Origin: Viscum album
Lineage: Eukaryota; Streptophyta; Magnoliopsida; Santalales; Viscaceae
Assembly: GCA_963277665.1 (NCBI GenBank)
Contig: OY728153.1
Location: 267,752,250 to 267,816,249 of the forward strand
DNA: 64,000 bases
Reading direction: 5' to 3'
In this document: positions 50,901 to 63,338 of the stretch, piece after piece
How positions within the stretch are numbered: the stretch's first letter is position 1
How the letters are laid out: every line of letters begins with the position of its first letter
Notes under the pieces: model-generated
What the model saw: only the letters and a program-made list of their open reading frames with translations
Databases searched by the model: none
Told to the model about the DNA's origin: nothing
Program-made: the position numbers and the translations under genes

Positions 50901-52423
50901 ATGTTTGATTTGATAGAGTTAATATTTTTATTTTTATTAATATGTTTTCCAATGAATTTTCCCTCCCAATTATTCAATTTGAGTTTATTTGCATCATTTA
51001 TGTGTTTTTGTTCTATTTTGGGATTAAATGTGAAAATGGGGTAATTCTATAAAATTGATAGTTTTATATATCTTCTATTTTTCAGGAATAACTTTTATAA
51101 AATTGGTCCAATTAAAGTGAATCCATTTTCTTAGGCTTCATATGCTCTTGTGCTTAAAATTATTCTTCTCGACCAAGACCCACTTCGAAACCCAATGGTA
51201 CAGAAAAATCAATTAAATAGAGAAATCAATTTTGATGGCAGAATGGACCCCAAATGAATTAAATATATAATATCTCGATCAAACGACATTCAAAAGATAT
51301 TATTCCAGCTATTTTCAATAGAGTACTTCCAAAGGATGTCACAAATTAAATACCATATATTCCTTTCCAATCATCCAAATTCTTTGATATTTGGAGGATC
51401 CGTAGAAAAATAAAATTTATACATCTTATTAGAACGCTTATGGGCTTGGTTTAGAAGTTTGGTCGGCATAACAGAGGAAAATCTCTGGAGAATAGATTCT
51501 GTATGATCAAAATTTTAGTTCTATCTTATCAATCTTTTGTTATTCTTAGCATTGTAATGACTTCTTCTTCCACCATCATCTTGGATAACATTACCATGGT
51601 TGGGTAGATCTTATGAGTCATTGGGGTGGGGTAAGTTGACACATTTAATTCTTTAGTTCTAGCACTTAATGTTTTAATATCCTCTTTTCTCTTCTGCAAA
51701 TTGGTTTCAATTTCATATAACATTTTTTATTATCATGTATGATTGTATATGATTTTAAATTATGTTTTTTATTTTTATTTGGTCAATGTTAAATATTTCC
51801 CACTCCTAGTTTTGGGTTTATATATGACGAAATTGACCAGGAATTAGTGGTGAAATACTCAGTGATCATAGGTACATATGTGAGGAGTAGTGAATGATCT
51901 TGATTGGTTGGGATAAACAATAACCGATTGATAATTTCACAAGATAATTCGGTGTATTTGCTACAACAATATTACACATTGGAAGCCGAGTAAACCAATC
52001 TGAGGGTTTAGTAAGTATTATTCTCATATTATTATTTGACCAAGGGAGTGAGAAAAAATGATTTTGGATTCTCACTCTTAATGATTTAGAAAAAATGAAT
52101 TGGGTTAAGTGAACTATGATGGAATTACAATTGAAAAAACAACCCTAACCTGACCACCATTTCATATCACTAATTGTAATCACTTCATTTGTCAATTTGT
52201 TTTAAAAAATACACTTAATTACTTTACTTTATTTAGTTTCTTTATTGTATTTTCAAAATAAAAAACGTTTAAAAACAACATCACTTCTTCCTCTTATTTT
52301 AAGTGGAAAACACTATTGTTGAGAACTACTCACGAAAGACAACCTAGGTTAACACCTATAATACATTTTAACGTAGGTTTTATTTATTCTTTCCACACCT
52401 CATGACAATCATGTGTCATAACA

Positions 52424-52440
52424 TGGCACCATTTTTGGGG
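52424..52440 (+). other. Primer binding site of E5 (tRNA-Asp type)
   Basis: tggcaccatttttgggg corresponds to the tggcgccgttgccgggg site of Athila/Tat/Ogre elements. The differences are three C-to-T and two G-to-A type transitions or similar, as expected for decay of methylated DNA. It sets the LTR end at about 52422. Confidence 0.75.
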
Positions 52441-52639
52441 TGGTAGAACCAACAGTTCTTTTCGCTTCTTTCATCTCTTCTTATCTTTTCTCTTCAAAAT
52501 TGCACGACTAGAACGTCATGAACTGAACCTTTACCCATAGATCCTGAAATTGAAAAAACATATTAGAATAGACTTATAATAATTAATTTTCTATCTAAAT
52601 TTGAAAAATTTATCCCTACAGACTCAAGTGAAACTTCAA

Positions 52640-53640
52640 GTGTTCACTCTGAGCCTGTCATCATTACTGAAAATCAAAACCCAACTCTTAGATATCTCTG
52701 TTCACCACAATTACTTAGTCAAAAAATCAACTTGTCATGATAGTGTTAAAAAATTATTTTGAAATGAATCTTAACATGATTTATTTTCTTCTAATGATTC
52801 ATGGTTTGGTAGGTGAATATCCAAACAAACCCACTAATGAGTTCACACAACTGTAATGAACTTTCAGACGATGTGGAATTGCTGACGAGTAGGTAAAGTG
52901 GAAGGCATTTCCATTTTCATTGGATGGAGCTGGTAAAGAATGGTTGTAATGCCTACAACCAGGAGATATACGTGATTGGAATTACCTGGTAAGATGTTTT
53001 ATGCAAAGATTCTTCCCCACCACTAGAAGCACATCCATTACGAAAAAAATATGTGCCAAACAACAATCATCCAGAAAAACCCTCTATAAATACTAGGGGA
53101 TATTTAAGAAGTTATGTTCCAGCTTCCCACATCATGCCATTCAGGAAAATCAATTTCTTCTATTATTCTATCAAGGACTAATGGACAATGACAGAATCCT
53201 TCTTAATGTATCATCTGAAGGTACATTGATTGACAAGTCATTAGAAGAAGCCAAGGGCTTGATTGAGATGATTTCCCAGAACTCACAGTAGTTTAGACCA
53301 ACTGTTATTGGAATAAGAGGTATTCATGGGGTACACACTTCCCATCCATCACCCTTACTAGAAACTAGTATTTAAGAGCTAACTAGTATGGTGTGTACAA
53401 TGGCCTTGAAGCATGTTAGTAAACTACAAGCACTAGTTAAGGTATGTGTTTTATGCTCATCACACAATCAATTTACTAACTATTGTTCAGAAATAAAAGG
53501 AATGGAAACATGTGTGGAAGCCTTCCAGCCAAGAAAGTTCCAATAAAATTAAGGATAAAGAGATCTTAACCTAGTCGAATTTGGGTTTGGAAATTAGAAG
53601 AATCATGGTAGACCCCCTTACCAGAAACATTTTCAAAACC
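52640..53640 (+). pseudogene. E5 gag (capsid), one frame with point stop codons
   Basis: From 52800 one frame runs about 165 codons: GLVGEYPNKPTNEF, then WKAFPFSLDGAGKEWL, CLQPGDIRDWN, MQRFFPTTRSTSI, KKICAKQQSSRKTLYKY, FKKLCSSFPHHAI, FYQGLMDNDRILL and IDKSLEEAKGLIEMI. The plant gypsy capsid pattern is GxxPxxHLxEF, KLRAFPFSLxGxAKEWL, PxxSRTxxIRKEIC.IxQxxGESLYEYWERFKKLC and FYxGL...R..ID.ASGG. It has six stops (first at 52854 and 52857, then 52890, and others) but no frameshift. Several stops are explained by single transitions, such as CAG to TAG and TGG to TAG. A proline/tyrosine-rich tail ends near 53640. Confidence 0.88.
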
Positions 53641-53650
53641 AACCACCATT

Positions 53651-54850
53651 CCATAATCAAATATACATCAAATAATTAGGAATAAATATAATTATAAATT
53701 TCCTTATAGTTATTTTAGTCAGTATGTATTGTGTGTTGTTATCATAAGGGTTTAGTAAATTAATGGATGTCCATGCTCGAGGAATAAATTCATAAGGGTG
53801 AGCTATATCCATCAAAATATTAATTAATTTGAATTCATTTAAATCCACAAATTCCATGTGGGAAAATCTATTCAACACATGTGAAAGTGATTAGAAATTA
53901 TGAGACCCTAAAATATATGTTTTTAAAAAAAAATTTGAGGACTATATAATTTACATGAATGAGATAATTAATTAATTATTTGAAAGTGAATATGTGAGAG
54001 TATGATATATTTGTGTTCCTATATAAATCTCTGATTGTATAATGATAAAAGTTAATGTATTTCTAATACTTTCACCCATATATAAATAAAAATATCTTTC
54101 AATGATTATACCTATCTGAAAGATATAATTTTGGAAAATCATTACAGAACTCTTGTTTCTAATAAAATATAAAATGATAAGAATTAGGTTATATATAAAG
54201 TGAATAATAAAAAATTTACATTCAAGGAATTGAATAGTCTATCCATGAATAGGATGAATTAAATATTAATGAGTTTCTGTAATTCATTTCCTAAAATTTG
54301 AAAATGTGTAAAAAAATATTTAATGTGAAACTTCTACTTTTATTATTTAAAAGTAGAAAAGACGACAAATTATAAATATAATGCATACTTAATTTTCTTG
54401 ATGATGATAGATATTTAGTTCCCAATAGGAAATAATCAAGTAACATGAATCAATTAAGGAGTTAAAATAATATCTTCTTCACGATGAATAACTAAATTCT
54501 ATAATAGGGTAGTAAGACAAATGAAACAAAATTGGAGTAAATTGATGATTAAAAAAACCTTTTGTAAAATGTACTAATGGTTATCATTTGTTGATATCCT
54601 AAAAAATAAGATGGTGATAGAGAATAAATGGAAGGGATAATAGATATATTAATATAATTATAATATTCTATTAAAAAGATAGTTTTTTTGAGATATAATG
54701 TAAAGAAATACAATACAGTGGTCCATGAATCTATTATTTACGTGAATTATAAAGAAGATGAAATTTTTGAGTTAAAATAAGACATTTGAAATCTATAATA
54801 TGAAGACTCAAAAACTCAGTGAAGTTTGTTAAGTGTAAAAATTAGGTCAT
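53651..54850 (+). other. E6 upstream part: leader and unreadable gag N-terminus
   Basis: AT-rich sequence between the E5 fragment and the first readable E6 gag codons. A 5' LTR and primer site for E6 should lie to the left, but none was found here. They may have been lost, or be the pair ending at 47994 with E5 inserted between. Confidence 0.35.
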
Positions 54851-54852
54851 AA

Positions 54853-55020
54853 TGTATGATCAATTCATCAATGGAGTGACTAATATAGTGAATGAATGAT
54901 CAAAATATACTAAAGAGATAGAGGAAGAAGTTATTGGCCGATGATGAAAAAGTATTTAAAATGATTCTTGACTCAAGAAATAAAATCTTGAAATCATATT
55001 AATATTTTGATACTAAAGGT
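54853..55020 (+). pseudogene. E6 gag remnant
   Basis: The frame begins MYDQFINGVTNIVNE and continues SKYTKEIEEEVIG. The copia gag pattern is MYxRFTxIVNGLKxLGKxYTxEExVRKxLRSLP. The following KVTAIQEAKDL part is only hinted at. Gag forms the particle that packages element RNA. One stop occurs before SKYT, and the frame decays afterwards. Confidence 0.65.
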
Positions 55021-55686
55021 AAGTAAAATATTTTTAGGTCCCATAAGACATTTAGCGAAGAAGAAAAAGGCTTATTTGATGTTGAATCTCGTGCATGATT
55101 TGATTGTATGTAGAAGGAAACAACAACATATTTTATGCCATAAGAACCCAATCCATTATTGAAATTCTATTTGGTAATGACTCGAAATAGAAATATTAAA
55201 TGAACCCCTGATGTAATTAACTTCATGTAACTATTTGTTGTGAATTCTCTTTGTATGACATGTAATTTTTTAAGGATGGGATATTCTCGGAATGATTATT
55301 CTATAGTCTAAATTTACTATAATTAATTATCAAAATAAAAGAAAAGATGAAAAATTTAAATCCATATGCATGATTTTTATGATCACTATTTCATCTGTGT
55401 ATGACATGGATATATATAAGTTATTTTGAAAAAAATATAGTTGATTTTTCTAATAATGATCCAATGGGGATATAAGATACAAATAAAAAAATCATGGTTC
55501 ATGCTTAAAATTTCTTATTCATTGTATTTTTAAGAAAATTAGTCTCACATATTCATAGGATGATTATATTTACAAGGAATTGTTGATTGTGAATTCAAAA
55601 GAATGATTAAAAAAGATACAGGAATGAAGTAGCTATGTATATTTAACTCAGAGCATATAAAAATGTGGGAAAATGAGTCTTTGAAA

Positions 55687-55960
55687 GTGGATTCACATCC
55701 CATATGATGGTATGTAAGGATATTATAATTTAAATTATTTATAATAATTAATGTTTCATCTTATATGGAAAATATAAAATCCTAATGAGTATTGGGTCAT
55801 GGAAATCCAATAGTAGGTATAATGACATTAGACACATAGAGGTCTTTTTTAATTGATTAAGAAACATCATTCTAAGTGTCAGTCAATTTTATAACTCAAG
55901 GATGAAAACAAATATTACAAAGAAGATTTGTTTCATCAATAGATTGGCTGATTCAGATAG
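55687..55960 (+). pseudogene. E6 protease and pre-integrase remnant
   Basis: gtggattcacatcccatatg at 55687 keeps the ends of the copia protease site (DSGxSxHMTG) with the middle lost. From 55862 the frame reads NIILSVSQFYNSRMK and ITKKICFINRL, matching HNLLSVSQLCDxGxxVxFTKxxCxI, the conserved stretch before the GAG-pre-integrase zinc domain. The combination is specific to copia elements. Confidence 0.75.
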
Positions 55961-57239
55961 TTTACGACATGGAATCATTTTCTTTTTAGTGGTGATGGTG
56001 ATATGTTTTTTCTATCCATGGAAAAATAAAATATATTGCAAAATATGCTTTGTTTCTATAAAATAAAAAAATATTTGGATGAAATGGTCAAATTTTATGG
56101 AGAAAATATCTACTTATAATATAAAAATATTCCATATAGATGAAAATTTATTTCATAAATGAACCATTATTTTCCAAATAAATACATAGAAAAAGCTAGA
56201 AATCAGAAAGGGTGTTTTAATTTTTTCATGAACCAATAGACTATGAAGATAATAAATATTTTGTGTTATTTATTTATTATTTTCATGGTATCGAATGGTT
56301 TTTGTTCCAATGTCAAAATTAGAATGTCTTCAATTACATTAACTAGTATTGGGGGAAGGATGAAATGATATTTGGAAATAAATATTTGATATTTTAGAGT
56401 AAGAAAGGCTTAAAATATAAAAACATACATGTGGAAGATTTTATTAGGATGTATAGGATAAGGATCCAAGCACCAATAGTTTAAAATTCCCAATGAAATT
56501 TTCTTTTTTATAATAGAAATATGATTTTAAATAATATGAATATAGAAAGGATTATTGAGAAATAGATACCAAATATTTTTGAAGAAAAAATTATGACATC
56601 ATTTAATGTATTTAATAGATATATTAAATTAATAAGGTATTAAATTACATCATATGATATGTGGTACGTATGTAATGATCCAATTATGTATATTCAAATC
56701 ATAGAATGAAAATGATTCATTATCAATATAGAGAGATATGTTAATTTTGAGTCTCATGAAGGTGAGAGGATTTTATTTTGATACATATGTATGATAAAAT
56801 AATATATATTCATCAATAAGTTAATTTTATTGGATGGTAAAATTCATTATTTAACTATAGTCGAGAGTTAGTAGATTATTTGAAAAATATTTATGAGTTT
56901 GTAAATGAATTTGGTTAATATGTGAAAATATTTATAGGGGACAATGGGTCGAGTTAAAATCCAAATATGAAACTGATGATGAGTATGAAAAAATTAAATT
57001 TTAATCTTTATAGAATAAGATGAGAAAAGAAGAATTGTGAATGTTTATTAACATTGGAAATTAGATTGTCCCTTTTAAAAAGAGGATAGTGAAGACTATT
57101 AAAAAAATACAGTTTTAATAGGTAAGACGAAATTTCTTTGGAACAAATACTAATGATGGGAATTGGGTCCATGTGATGAATTGATGAGGATTATTATGTT
57201 GAAAATATCTTTATTTGATTGATTTACCAAAGAATGGAT
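55961..57239 (+). pseudogene. E6 integrase region (barely readable)
   Basis: This lies where copia integrase is expected, between the pre-integrase stretch and reverse transcriptase. I could not read convincing DDE motifs, so the call rests on position. No other feature is visible. Confidence 0.4.
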
Positions 57240-58010
57240 TTCATGAAAATTTTCATGACCATGTGGGTTTGTTGTATCAAAATGGAAACTAGAATATTTG
57301 AATCAATGAATGGATAGTGTGAAATGGAAACTTATATATAGAAGGTATTGATTTTTTTTGAGACATTTGATCCTATTGAAATTCTTGGAACTATTAAATT
57401 ATTCGTCTCTATAATAATATAGTGGAGAATAATGGTTTTCAATATGGATGTAAACTCACTATTTTCAAATTTATTACTTAATGTATTGGTATACATGAAA
57501 AATTATATTGTTTTTTATTTTGATGAAGGAAATAAAAATGTTTTTTTTTTCAAAATAATGTTTTGTATGAATTAAAAAAAGAACAATGTTCATGGATTTA
57601 TTACATTGATGAATACTAAAAAATGAATAATGTTTAAAATGGTGTAGTTGATATTAATATCCCCATCAAGATATAGTTGTACTAATGGATAATGGTTCTT
57701 CTATATAATTATGAAATAATTTTTTTTGGCATTAATAATGTTTAATGCAAGATGCTTGTGGAATTTACGGGATGTTATATTGGAATGTTGAACATTGAAA
57801 AACTAACTTTTTTCCTTGGACTACTAGTCATATAATGAATCCAAGGAACATTCATATCTCAATAAAAATATTGCATGTTTTTTTTTGAAATGATACTGAA
57901 TATAGGATTGCAACATCCATTTCTACCGAGATAATGTTATTAGGGTATGCTGAAGGAAAATCACTCAATTTCATAGAATACTAAAAGATAATTGGTATCA
58001 TATAAAACAA
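57240..58010 (+). pseudogene. E6 reverse transcriptase remnant
   Basis: IEGIDFF (about 57340) fits QEEGIDYEETF. At 57444 MDVNSLFSNLLLN matches the copia MDVKSAFLNGxLxE. After VYMKN comes a lysine-leucine YELKKEQCSWIYYIDEY (family YKLKKALYGLKQAPRAWYxRIDxYL). MLNIEKLTFFLGLLVI and GTFISQ (57790-57880) match MxxxGELxFFLGLQVxQxxxGxFISQ. The YVDD stretch near 57690 is degraded. The wording FFLGL...GTFISQ is typical of SIRE/Maximus. Stops and frameshifts are present. Confidence 0.88.
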
Positions 58011-58625
58011 AAAAAATGAAATTACATGTTATATTATTTTACTCATTTAATATGAAATGGTACTTGAGTAATCAAAAATAACATGAAATTATATATATGA
58101 AATGGGTGTTATATTTTATTAAATTCATAATGAATTTGATATTATTTCCAATAAAACATCAAAACTAGAGTTTTGTTATTTACAAAACATAAAAAATTAT
58201 ATTTTAGTAGTTGAATAATAATTGTCATCTGTTTTTAATTTTGTCTTAGATTATAATGAATTATTTTCTTTTTTTGAAGTAAAACAACATTTCATATAGT
58301 TCTCTAAAGGATGAATATTTTTTTCAGTCAATATCTCTTGAAAATATTTTGGATGATGTTATCAGTTATAAATATCAGTGTTAATGTGATGTATCTAATT
58401 GAAATCAATTTTGATAATTTTTTTGTTATGGATCATAGAAAAAAATATAATACATCCATGAAGGATGAATAGAATTGAAATCAATAATCACTTCATTAAT
58501 GATAATGATGATCGTGGTTTAGTGTATTTGGATCATATTTCCACTAAACTATAATTAGAGGATATTCTAATAGAATATTTACTCAAGGAATCCTTTGAAT
58601 GGAATCTCCAAAATATTGGTGTCCA
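58011..58625 (+). pseudogene. E6 RNase H remnant
   Basis: Near the end the frame reads IEINNHFINDNDDRGL, VYLDHIST and LEDILIEYLLKESFEW (58474-58605). The family pattern is IEIRHHFIRDxVEKGxVxLxxISTExQLADIFTKPLxxxRFE, the C-terminus of copia pol. Earlier parts of RNase H are hard to read. A 65-codon minus frame at 58583-58780 overlaps the end and is a shadow. Confidence 0.82.
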
Positions 58626-58979
58626 GTCAACTCAACATAGATAAATTGTGTTTTCATGGATTCCACTATCCCTAATATACAGTATTGTTTTTCCCATATA
58701 CCAATGACTGTTATATTCTCTATTATGGAAAATAGAAGAGTGACATTTGGGTTTGGTGATAAATGTAGAAAATAAACCATTGTCTATAAAAGGTGTACAT
58801 GGTACTCAAATATACTATATGTTCAAGGAAATTTGATGAAAGTAAGATATAATATAGGAAAATAATTAAACCTGTTAATTTTAACTCTATTTAACTATTA
58901 AAAATATATCATTAATGGGTGACCATTGAGCTCATAAAATAAGAACATTACCAGTTGTTTTTTATGAAGTGGTTTTGAA

Positions 58980-59660
58980 ATCCGAACACTAAAAGTGTTA
59001 TCATTATCAATGAAATTAATTGATGATCCTTGCTTCATACTTTTGATATGCACACCAAGATTTTAAAATTTTTTCTTAGATTATATGATGAGTATTTCAC
59101 TAATCTCAATGTTATGATGCATAGTGAGACTCGTATTTAAAGGTGAATGTATTAAATATTTTTCAACATGATGTTTAATAATTTTGAAGTGTTTCAATAG
59201 TCCCATTGTCAATGGTTATTGGATGAAATCCTCTTGGATCATATGTGGGATTTTAGGGATGATGTTGTTGAAAATTGAATATTGTTATGGTTGATTAAAA
59301 ATATGGATAAAAATGTTTTCGTGCAAATATTTTCAATGTTTCTCTTTATGTACTAGGATTTTGTGTTGAAATTTAGTAAATGATAGATTTTCAAAATGAA
59401 TGAATGAATCCAAGTAGGTAGTGTGTGGTAGTTTACTAGGATTGATGATGACCATTTTTTATTTTATAGATGTTTTGGAGGATATATTTTAAAAAAAATT
59501 TGAATTATATAGAAGATGATATATAATGTATGATTTCTCAGGGATAATTCCTAAATTTGCGAGGTGGTGGAGTGATGTGAAGCATGAAATTAATTTAATT
59601 GCATGTTACATTATGCAAAGTGAATATGTGGTGCATTTTTTCATTTACAATAGATTGATA
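58980..59660 (+). pseudogene. E6 envelope-like remnant (probable)
   Basis: At about 59080-59160 the translation reads YDEYFTNLNVMMHSETRI. It resembles the (V/L)REFYANL......V(R/K)GxxI segment found in envelope-like frames of SIRE elements and in the related plant transposon-protein family (Pfam PF20167 as I recall it). Further on, HEINLIACYIMQSEYVV (about 59585) loosely fits the LxxxYALLHxIAL part. The place, between copia RNase H and the polypurine tract, is right. No signal peptide or membrane segment can be read; the 104-codon minus frame at 59918-60232 is not supported. Confidence 0.45.
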
Positions 59661-60868
59661 ATTATTATATATAGACAATGATGGCCATGGGATACATGAG
59701 GTATCATAAAAAAAGGGGATTTGAGAAGGGATTTACATTAATTTTTAGATTAAAGGATTACATAGGTCATTTTATTATGTAAGGATTATTTAATTATATC
59801 ACTAGTGTGAAGTGATAATTTACAAGTAAGATCATCACTGTTGACTTTTATAAAGTTATATATTTTTTCTAGAAAAAATATAACTTGGAGATCATAGTAT
59901 CATGCACATTGTAGTTCTTAATGAAGAAAAATAGTCCATGAATCGTAGTGGTCTGTGGAGCATAATATTTTTTCAATTGACAATAGTTTCTCATAAAACA
60001 TCCATGAAGTGCGAAGTATAAAGAAAAATAAGTGGCATACTAATTGAGAGATATTTACCTGGTGGTAGTTAATGTTTGGAGTAAATAATTTGATACATAA
60101 TTCCTTTTTTTTTGATATGTGATGTAGTTTTGTGAGGAAGTATATGATAGGTTTGTACACAAAAGAGGTCTGTATGGGGAATAGTTCAGAGGGGAAATTT
60201 TTTTCAATAAAATTAATTAAGGTTATTAACAAGGGGTAACTTATGATACAAAGTGTGTATGAGAATAAATATTGGAGTTATCAAAGGACTATTAGAATAA
60301 TGAAAACTCAGGTATGTACAATGTAATGATGATAGTACTTGAAGAGGAACAATTCAAAAAGGAATTATCATTGAAGAAATATTTTTTTGATAAAGAATAT
60401 TTCATCCCATGTATGAATGAGAATCTGAATTACATATTTATATTTGTGTGAATAAAATTAGAAATTATAAAAATAATCATAATATTCTTCGGGATTAGTT
60501 GTGAGTTTCTTCTAGTCATGTGATGAATGATTACTCTGGTTTCAATGGTTGTTAATAAAGAGGAATAGTAATTCTGCTATGAAAAATCTATATAATAGGT
60601 ATACTAGAACATTTCCTTTTTATAACCATTGAATTATCTCAGTTTTCATGATTCATGTATTATTTTCTCTTTCTATTTTATGTTTTCAATGTCATCATAT
60701 ATCACTACAATATAAATGAGATAAGACTGATTTAATTATCAATAATGAACAATTATATTGGAGTATTATTTTAATATTTGATAACCTTTTTCACCCACAC
60801 TCTCATTAATGTTATTTATATTTTATGTTTCAATATTTAGGAAATAAAATGTGAATGTTTATCGATTC
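59661..60868. other. E6 region between envelope-like remnant and polypurine tract
   Basis: AT-rich, with no readable domain. It may include the tail of the envelope-like frame and untranslated sequence. Confidence 0.35.
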
Positions 60869-60882
60869 CATTAAGTGGGGGA
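60869..60882 (+). other. Polypurine tract of E6
   Basis: cattaagtgggggata resembles the caagtgggggatt tracts of plant copia elements and is followed by the LTR-like start ttggatgtgc. Confidence 0.65.
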
Positions 60883-62000
60883 TAATTGGATGTGCATTAT
60901 ATTTATGTCCATAAAAGGCACAGTCAACCAGATTATGAATGAAAATTAATGGAGTTCTATTTTTGTATGGAGTTGTTAATCATTCTGGGGTTCTATTAAA
61001 TATTTCATTGGTTTGATAGAGAGTGATAATGTGGTAAGGAATGGGATTTGGAAGCAGGACCATGAAAGTAATTAATTTTTGAAGATGGGGATCCTCTAGA
61101 CAATTAGGTCATCAAGGAGTTCTTGGTGTCTTGGGGAGTGAGAAGAAATACAAGTTGGGTGAAGTTCCATAATTGATTCAGCCATTGAGAGCACATGGTT
61201 GAGTTATGGACAGCTTCATCCCATCAAACTCACAACATCTATATAAATAAAGAAACCAGGAATAGATTCATGTTCAATTTAAATTGTATTGAAGCATACT
61301 TATATTATTTTAGTACAACATCATCATACTAATTAAATTATCCTCAGCTGTTTTGGGACATGATTCCAAAAATAATTTATCTATATCTATTGATGTTTAT
61401 TAATAATTAATTATGAATGGGGTATAAGGGTGTTTAGAAATTTCCATTATGGACTATAGTGACCATTGTATTTAAGATTCATGGATATTTATTCATTACC
61501 ATGATTCATAGTTTTGATGTCATTTTTTTTGAGAATAGTTGACTTAGTATAAAGTGCACATTTATTGACACCATCAGATTGTATATTTAACATCCCAAAC
61601 TAATATTTTTATACCTACAATCCAGGAGTTGTACTTGGGGGTGGGTATTTTCGGACTTGACTATCATCATTTGTTGGTGATGTCCACCATATTTTCTATA
61701 ATTTTTCCAAAATAAGATGAGACGTAGATATTGATATCTATTCTCATCATTGAAAAGTTCCAGTATTTTTTACATATGTTTTTTGACATGATATGAAGAT
61801 CAATTTTGTGTTCAATAATATGGATAGAATCGCGATTATATCCATTCTCCCTTACTTCATATCACTTGTAGAGTATATATATATATGATGGACTAGGTAG
61901 AGGGGTAAAAATCATATAGTTTGATTCACCCATTAGGTTATGTAACGGACTAGATTTGTTTAATGATAATTGTTTCATGAATATGAGTGTTATATTATAA
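60883..62000 (+). repeat. E6 3' LTR (right end not located)
   Basis: It begins ttggatgtgcattatattt, like many copia LTRs (tgttgga...). The first ~370 bases are richer in G and C and lead to a TATA box at 61239-61249. Downstream to about 62000 the sequence is AT-rich with a short AT repeat near 61875. No 5' partner was found, so the end is uncertain. Confidence 0.55.
61239..61249 (+). promoter_or_regulatory. TATA box of E6 LTR promoter
   Basis: ctatataaata lies about 355 bases into the LTR, a normal distance for the end of U3 in plant copia LTRs. It would start element transcription; with pol dead, any RNA would be non-coding. Confidence 0.55.
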
Positions 62001-62209
62001 TACACACAACAAAACCATATCACTTTTTAATAATGAAGTAAATATAAAGAGAAATGTGACAATCAGAATTCGACCATTATATTACTATTGATCAAATATG
62101 ATAATTATTCAATATGAAAATTGTGAACTACACTCTATAAAATAAATTTAATGTTATAATTAATTTTTAAATGTAAAATTTGAAAAAATATAATTGATAT
62201 AGAAATAAT

Positions 62210-62470
62210 AGTTGATAGCTTCAAATGTTTGAGTTGTGTCATTTTGAATCTCATCTATTAGAACATAGAAAGGATGTATCATTAATGGGGTTCTCCATTG
62301 ACCAATCCCAAGATGTGATTGAACAAGTGAATCTTGAACCAAATCTAATATGGGTGAGGATCATGTTAGTGGAGATTACTAGTCGGTCGATGTTAGCCAA
62401 GTTACCCCAAGACACTACCACCATCATACACCTTACTAATAGACACTATGATATTATAATAAGGGGTTAA
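62210..62470. other. GC-richer block open on both strands
   Basis: An island of less AT-rich sequence, flanked by very AT-rich DNA. The plus strand is open for 81 codons (62225-62470) and the minus strand for 60 (62160-62342). Neither translation matches a family I know. It could be a fragment of an LTR, a SINE-like insertion or an exon; the sequence does not decide. Confidence 0.35.
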
Positions 62471-63338
62471 ATTTTCAAACATTATTTACATAATGTGTAA
62501 TATATTTGTATAAATAATATTTTTATTTGATCAATTTCTTTTTAAGAATTTTTTTCTTAAAAAAATTAGATTTATTTAATATTGAATTTGATACAATGAC
62601 TCCAAGCCCCAAATTTTACATTTTATAAAAGATAAAAATAATATATTAATCTATAGAATTGCAAATAATACATATTTTAGAAAAAATACTATAATAGAAA
62701 ACATTTATCTAAATATATATATTTTTAAAAAAATTAACCTTTATATGTGCCAGAAATTTAACTATGTGTTCTAAACTAGCTATTATTTTCAATAATTGTT
62801 TTTATATGTAAAAGTTAAAATATCACATTTATATAATTATAATTATAAGATAAATAAATTTTATAAAATCATAACATCTTAATTATGTTATGGTGAATTT
62901 ATGATAATTTTCTAAAATATTTGGTTTTTTAATAGTAAAAATACAATTTGAGGTTTTTAGTATGTTTAATGACTTAATAATTAATTCATAATAATTTAAA
63001 AATTAATTAAACACAATACATGGACTAAAATATGTTATTTTACTACTATAAAATATTTTAATATATTTTAATCAATTTATAAACCTATAATTTACCATCC
63101 AAATACGAAAATGGAAACTTTAACATTACAAACATTATTTGGTGGAAACATTCCATTTCCAAGATATAAAAAGAAATATAGAATTATGATAGACTAATAT
63201 GGATTAAAGTAACATAATTGTTTTTTCAAATGTCATAACCGTTAGAAAAAACCATTGAAAAAACCATTGTTTTTTATTTTCCAATACCTAGATACCTAAG
63301 GCCTATGTTTGGGAATTAATAAACGAACTCCTCCATGA
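62471..63338. other. AT-rich stretch without recognisable features
   Basis: Very AT-rich, with many short A and T runs and no motif or frame worth naming. Confidence 0.5.

Larger units (their letters stand above)
50901..53650 (+). mobile_element. E5: 5' fragment of an Athila/Tat-like gypsy element
   Basis: This comprises LTR-like sequence richer in G and C than its surroundings (start uncertain, roughly 50900-51100), a primer site at 52424, a short leader and gag to about 53640. No pol follows; at about 53650 the sequence changes to the very AT-rich style of E6. It is either truncated or its remainder was deleted. Gag lacks frameshifts, unlike every other element here, so this is likely the youngest fragment. 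Minus-strand frames at 51529-51723 and 51866-52075 lie in the LTR and are chance. Confidence 0.7.
54853..62000 (+). mobile_element. E6: SIRE-like Ty1/copia element, plus strand
   Basis: The order is gag (54853), protease (55687), integrase region, reverse transcriptase (57240-58010), RNase H (to about 58625), an envelope-like remnant (58980-59660), a polypurine tract (60869) and a 3' LTR (60883 on). In copia, integrase precedes RT and RNase H ends pol, as seen. The extra ~2.2 kb between pol and the 3' LTR, with envelope-like sequence, points to the SIRE/Maximus lineage. All genes are broken. The right LTR end was not located; 62000 is a guess. Confidence 0.75.

Noticed and set aside
58583..58780. 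65-codon minus-strand frame
   Set aside because: Shadow of the 3' end of the copia RNase H region on the plus strand.
59918..60232. 104-codon minus-strand open frame
   Set aside because: It lies opposite a plus-strand copia element, has Phe/Ile/Leu-rich composition typical of AT-rich noise, and shows no motif.
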